Notes under the pieces: generated by a model | The model's database searches: none | The model's input: the letters and a program-made list of their open reading frames with translations, nothing else | What the model was told of the DNA's origin: nothing | In this document: positions 61,803 through 64,000 of the stretch, piece after piece | Layout: the number at the start of each line of letters is the position of its first letter | How positions within the stretch are numbered: position 1 is the stretch's first letter | DNA from: Bacteroidales bacterium UBA2295 | GTDB taxonomy: Bacteria > Bacteroidota > Bacteroidia > Bacteroidales > Tenuifilaceae | Reading direction: 5' to 3' | Assembly: GCA_002345825.1 (NCBI GenBank) | Contig: DDWD01000160.1 | Location: forward strand, 31,495-95,494 | Length of the DNA stretch: 64,000 nucleotides | Program-made: the position numbers and the translations under genes

Positions 61803-63482
61803 TTAAAATCCCATTCCAAAGCCCATCTCAAAAATGTTGTTCTTGCCGTGTAAGTAGGGAGCAGAAAACATGTTGAGATACTGCTGGGCGGTGCGCCCGT
61901 CCACATCGTAACCCTGCACATTGCTTATGGTGTAACGACCAAATATGCGGATATTTGGTAGCGGGTCTATCTGCGCAGCAAACACTAAGCTCTGGCTTTC
62001 CCAGGTAATCTCTTCTAAAATGGGTAGCTCATCAATCCGCGGATCGCGGCGGCCACGGATATACTCGTAATAGTTGCCCTTGCGCGCGTGGGTGTAAGAT
62101 GCCGATAGCTGGAGCGTTCCCACAGGGTTTATGCGTAGCGTGGCGTAAAGTTCCTCGGCATTATCCTTTAGGTAGTGCCCCAGGTTATATTTGTTTGATG
62201 AGAAGCTGGTAGTGGGCTCGTCGTGCAGAAAGGTTATGGGGTTTGTAAAGGTGTATTCCGCACCCAGCACCACGTTGCGAATTGGCCAGTGGCTTAGCGT
62301 AAAGCCAGCCTTGTAGCTGTTAAAGTTGTGGCGGGTAGGGTCGCCAATGCGTTTTACCGAGAATTCATCGATAAAAAGTGTTCCGTATAGGTGCAGGTGT
62401 TTTATTTGCCTTGAGCTGATATTGATGAACATGGCGTTGTTCTGAAACGATGCGCCCCAGTGAAGCGTGTGAACCAACGATTTGTAGAAAAAGAATGGGA
62501 TAAGGTAGGCGGGTTGGACATCCATATCGCCATACACAATGGAGTTGCCAAACGAGATGTTTAGCCGCTCAAATGGCTTAACCGTAAACATATTGGCCGC
62601 AACGTACATTTTGCGGTGAATGGTTCGAGGGTAGTAATCGTCGGGGAAGTAGGAGTTTAAGCTATCGATAGCCTCCGACACCAACCACCCGTGATGGTAG
62701 CTAAACTCGAGCCACTTGGCTGGGTTCATATTTAGCTTTATCATAGGGAACGATGGGGTGCGACCTGAGAAGATATTGCTGCCGTTCTGGTTATCGCCCC
62801 AGGCAATATGATCTTTGATAAGTCCCAGCGAGCCCCAACGCCAGCTCCAGGTTATGCCGCCCCGCATCTCGCTAAACTCGCCCCCAGGGCCACTTCCGGT
62901 TAGCGATTTGTAGGTGCCACCCGGCTCCTGTGTAAGGTACGATGGTTGTGCCAAGCGCTCACCCGCTTGGTAGTTGTCGCGCAGGCTGGCGTAAACCGAC
63001 CAGCTATCATCAACATAAGCAATGGCCTCTGCGCCACCATACGATACCCAAAAATCTCTTTGTCCGCCCGAGAAGTAACGAAACCCATATACAGGTCGCA
63101 TGAGCGCTCTGAATAGGGTGTCTTTGTATGCAATTTCGGGAGGTAGAAAATGTACCGAAACCGACGAGTCGCGCTTAAATATTTGCCACTCGCCCTCTTT
63201 TAGCTCGCCCAGTTCTAGCTGGTACTCTTGTATGTAATGCGCTAGGCGTGCCCTTTGCGAGCGGCTAAGGTTTTGCTCTTGCTCCCTTGCTTTTTGCAGA
63301 TATATTGCAATGGTAGTGCGCGGGTAGGGTTTTACCGTGGAGTTTACATCAATAACGTGGATGCTGGCCAGCTCATCGAGGAAATTGTAGATATCCTTAT
63401 CGCTAACATGCTGATAGGCCACCTGTGCATGCAAGGTTAAACCCGTGATTATAAGGGTGAGTGTGTATGCAGTTTGTCTCAT
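61803..63482 (-). CDS. Wzi-like capsule-assembly outer-membrane barrel
   Basis: 559 aa from the ATG at 63482. Signal peptide (LTLIITGLTLHAQ), an N-terminal helical region (about 25-115), then a long barrel of strands (WVSYGGAEAIAYVDDSWSVYASLRDNY, ITWSWRWGSLGLIKDHIAWGDNQNGSNIFSGRTPSFPMIKLNM), ending FEMGFGMGF. The GRTPSFPMIKL-type segment and helix-barrel order are typical of the Caps_assemb_Wzi family, which attaches or exports capsule polysaccharide in E. coli; many Bacteroidota homologues are not proven for that role. No capsule genes are nearby. Confidence 0.8.
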   Translation of the reverse strand: MRQTAYTLTLIITGLTLHAQVAYQHVSDKDIYNFLDELASIHVIDVNSTVKPYPRTTIAIYLQKAREQEQNLSRSQRARLAHYIQEYQLELGELKEGEWQIFKRDSSVSVHFLPPEIAYKDTLFRALMRPVYGFRYFSGGQRDFWVSYGGAEAIAYVDDSWSVYASLRDNYQAGERLAQPSYLTQEPGGTYKSLTGSGPGGEFSEMRGGITWSWRWGSLGLIKDHIAWGDNQNGSNIFSGRTPSFPMIKLNMNPAKWLEFSYHHGWLVSEAIDSLNSYFPDDYYPRTIHRKMYVAANMFTVKPFERLNISFGNSIVYGDMDVQPAYLIPFFFYKSLVHTLHWGASFQNNAMFINISSRQIKHLHLYGTLFIDEFSVKRIGDPTRHNFNSYKAGFTLSHWPIRNVVLGAEYTFTNPITFLHDEPTTSFSSNKYNLGHYLKDNAEELYATLRINPVGTLQLSASYTHARKGNYYEYIRGRRDPRIDELPILEEITWESQSLVFAAQIDPLPNIRIFGRYTISNVQGYDVDGRTAQQYLNMFSAPYLHGKNNIFEMGFGMGF

Positions 63483-63755
63483 CAATATCAAGTGTATCGA
63501 TTTTTATACTTTAACGGTAAAGTTAATAAATTGTTTGTTGGTGCGTTTGTGCGATGATGCGATGATATCGCCTCCGCGCCTTATCACTTTTTGCCTCAAC
63601 GCATAATCGCCATATCGCCCCTTCGCCTCATCTCCTCATCGATTAGTTATAACTAAAACCTTTTTAACCAAATTCTTAACATTCTGCGAAAAAAGTTCCT
63701 TAAACTATGGCAGCAGTGGCGAGCAATTCCAGTGCAGGGGTCAGTGTTTTGGATG

Positions 63756-64000
63756 TTATGATGGGGAAAAGAATGCTTCAACCTCTTTGGCAATGATGGT
63801 TTTTACTTGTTCCCAGCTAGTTGGGATTAGCATTACTGGGTTAGGATCACCATCGGCATCATTAAAGTAGGTTAGGCTTTTTAAAACCATAAATGATGAG
63901 CCATCACTATACTTTTGATTATAAAATGCGAGAAGCTCTGACAAGGAAAACTCCTTTAGCAGAAAGTAAATATCTATAAAGTCCTTTTTACTACCTCTTC
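63756..64000 (-). CDS. AbiEii/AbiGii-type nucleotidyltransferase, C-terminal part (cut by window)
   Basis: The reading frame continues past the window edge: upstream residues read GSKKDFIDIYFLLKEFSLSE, then ELLAFYNQKYS, FMVLKSLTYFNDADGDP and SWEQVKTII. This is the conserved C-terminal region of the DUF1814 AbiEii-like nucleotidyltransferases, which are the toxin halves of type IV toxin-antitoxin or abortive-infection pairs. The catalytic part and the antitoxin-like partner would be outside the window, so the pair cannot be shown. Confidence 0.75.
   Translation of the reverse strand, partial: RGSKKDFIDIYFLLKEFSLSELLAFYNQKYSDGSSFMVLKSLTYFNDADGDPNPVMLIPTSWEQVKTIIAKEVEAFFSPS

Overview
The window looks like a chromosomal segment of a Bacteroidota bacterium, most likely in or near Bacteroidales. 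The evidence is a PorW/SprE-PorX pair from the type IX secretion/gliding regulatory pathway, a eukaryotic-like long IleS, Cys-poor DksA-family and VanZ proteins, many small lipoproteins and outer-membrane barrels, and TAnnTTTG / TTTG promoters typical of the phylum. The species cannot be named from the sequence. Base composition is moderate and AT-leaning.

Layout. 1-5.0 kb: 3' end of a porW/sprE homologue, porX, tsaE and a DUF4143-type AAA ATPase. 5.1-10.9 kb: a six-gene sulfur-redox operon made of an octaheme tetrathionate-reductase-family cytochrome, a cytochrome b, a double-rhodanese lipoprotein, two half-size YeeE/YedE (thiosulfate transporter-like) proteins, the second fused to a rhodanese domain, and an anchored single rhodanese. 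It ends in a clear terminator. 11.1-14.6 kb: sugar transferase, Na/Pi cotransporter-PhoU, VanZ-like protein. 14.6-20.0 kb: ileS, DksA family, lspA, ispD. 20.1-25.4 kb: two hybrid histidine kinases. 25.9-32.5 kb: an exported caspase-like protein, a WD40-OmpA protein and a large exported protein of unknown function. 32.7-51.5 kb: mostly housekeeping genes (ald, tonB, yraN, AlaX-like, FtsX-type permease, sdaA, rlpA, Ca/Na antiporter, lipoate ligase, HAD and others). 51.6-53.8 kb: a CAU tRNA with several decayed tRNA-derived repeats surrounding a broken ATPase gene. 53.9-64 kb: DoxX, a giant four-ATPase UvrA paralogue, an M48 lipoprotein peptidase, a Wzi-like barrel and the C-terminus of an AbiEii-type nucleotidyltransferase, separated by repeat-rich spacers.

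The most interesting locus is the sulfur operon. All three proteins that carry a rhodanese domain end in exactly Arg-Gly-Gly-Cys, encoded by different synonymous codons. In two of them the catalytic rhodanese cysteine has been replaced (Ser and Ala). This suggests a C-terminal cysteine arm, comparable to the GGC arm of SoxY or the C-terminal Cys of DsrC/TusE, that carries sulfur between the octaheme cytochrome, the rhodanese domains and the YeeE transporter halves. That mechanism is inference; the tails and substitutions are visible directly.

Second-tier observations are the exported caspase/WD40-OmpA trio, the four-module UvrA-like protein, and the tRNA-terminator repeats that flank a pseudogene. 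Functional calls come from reading motifs by eye, without database searches.
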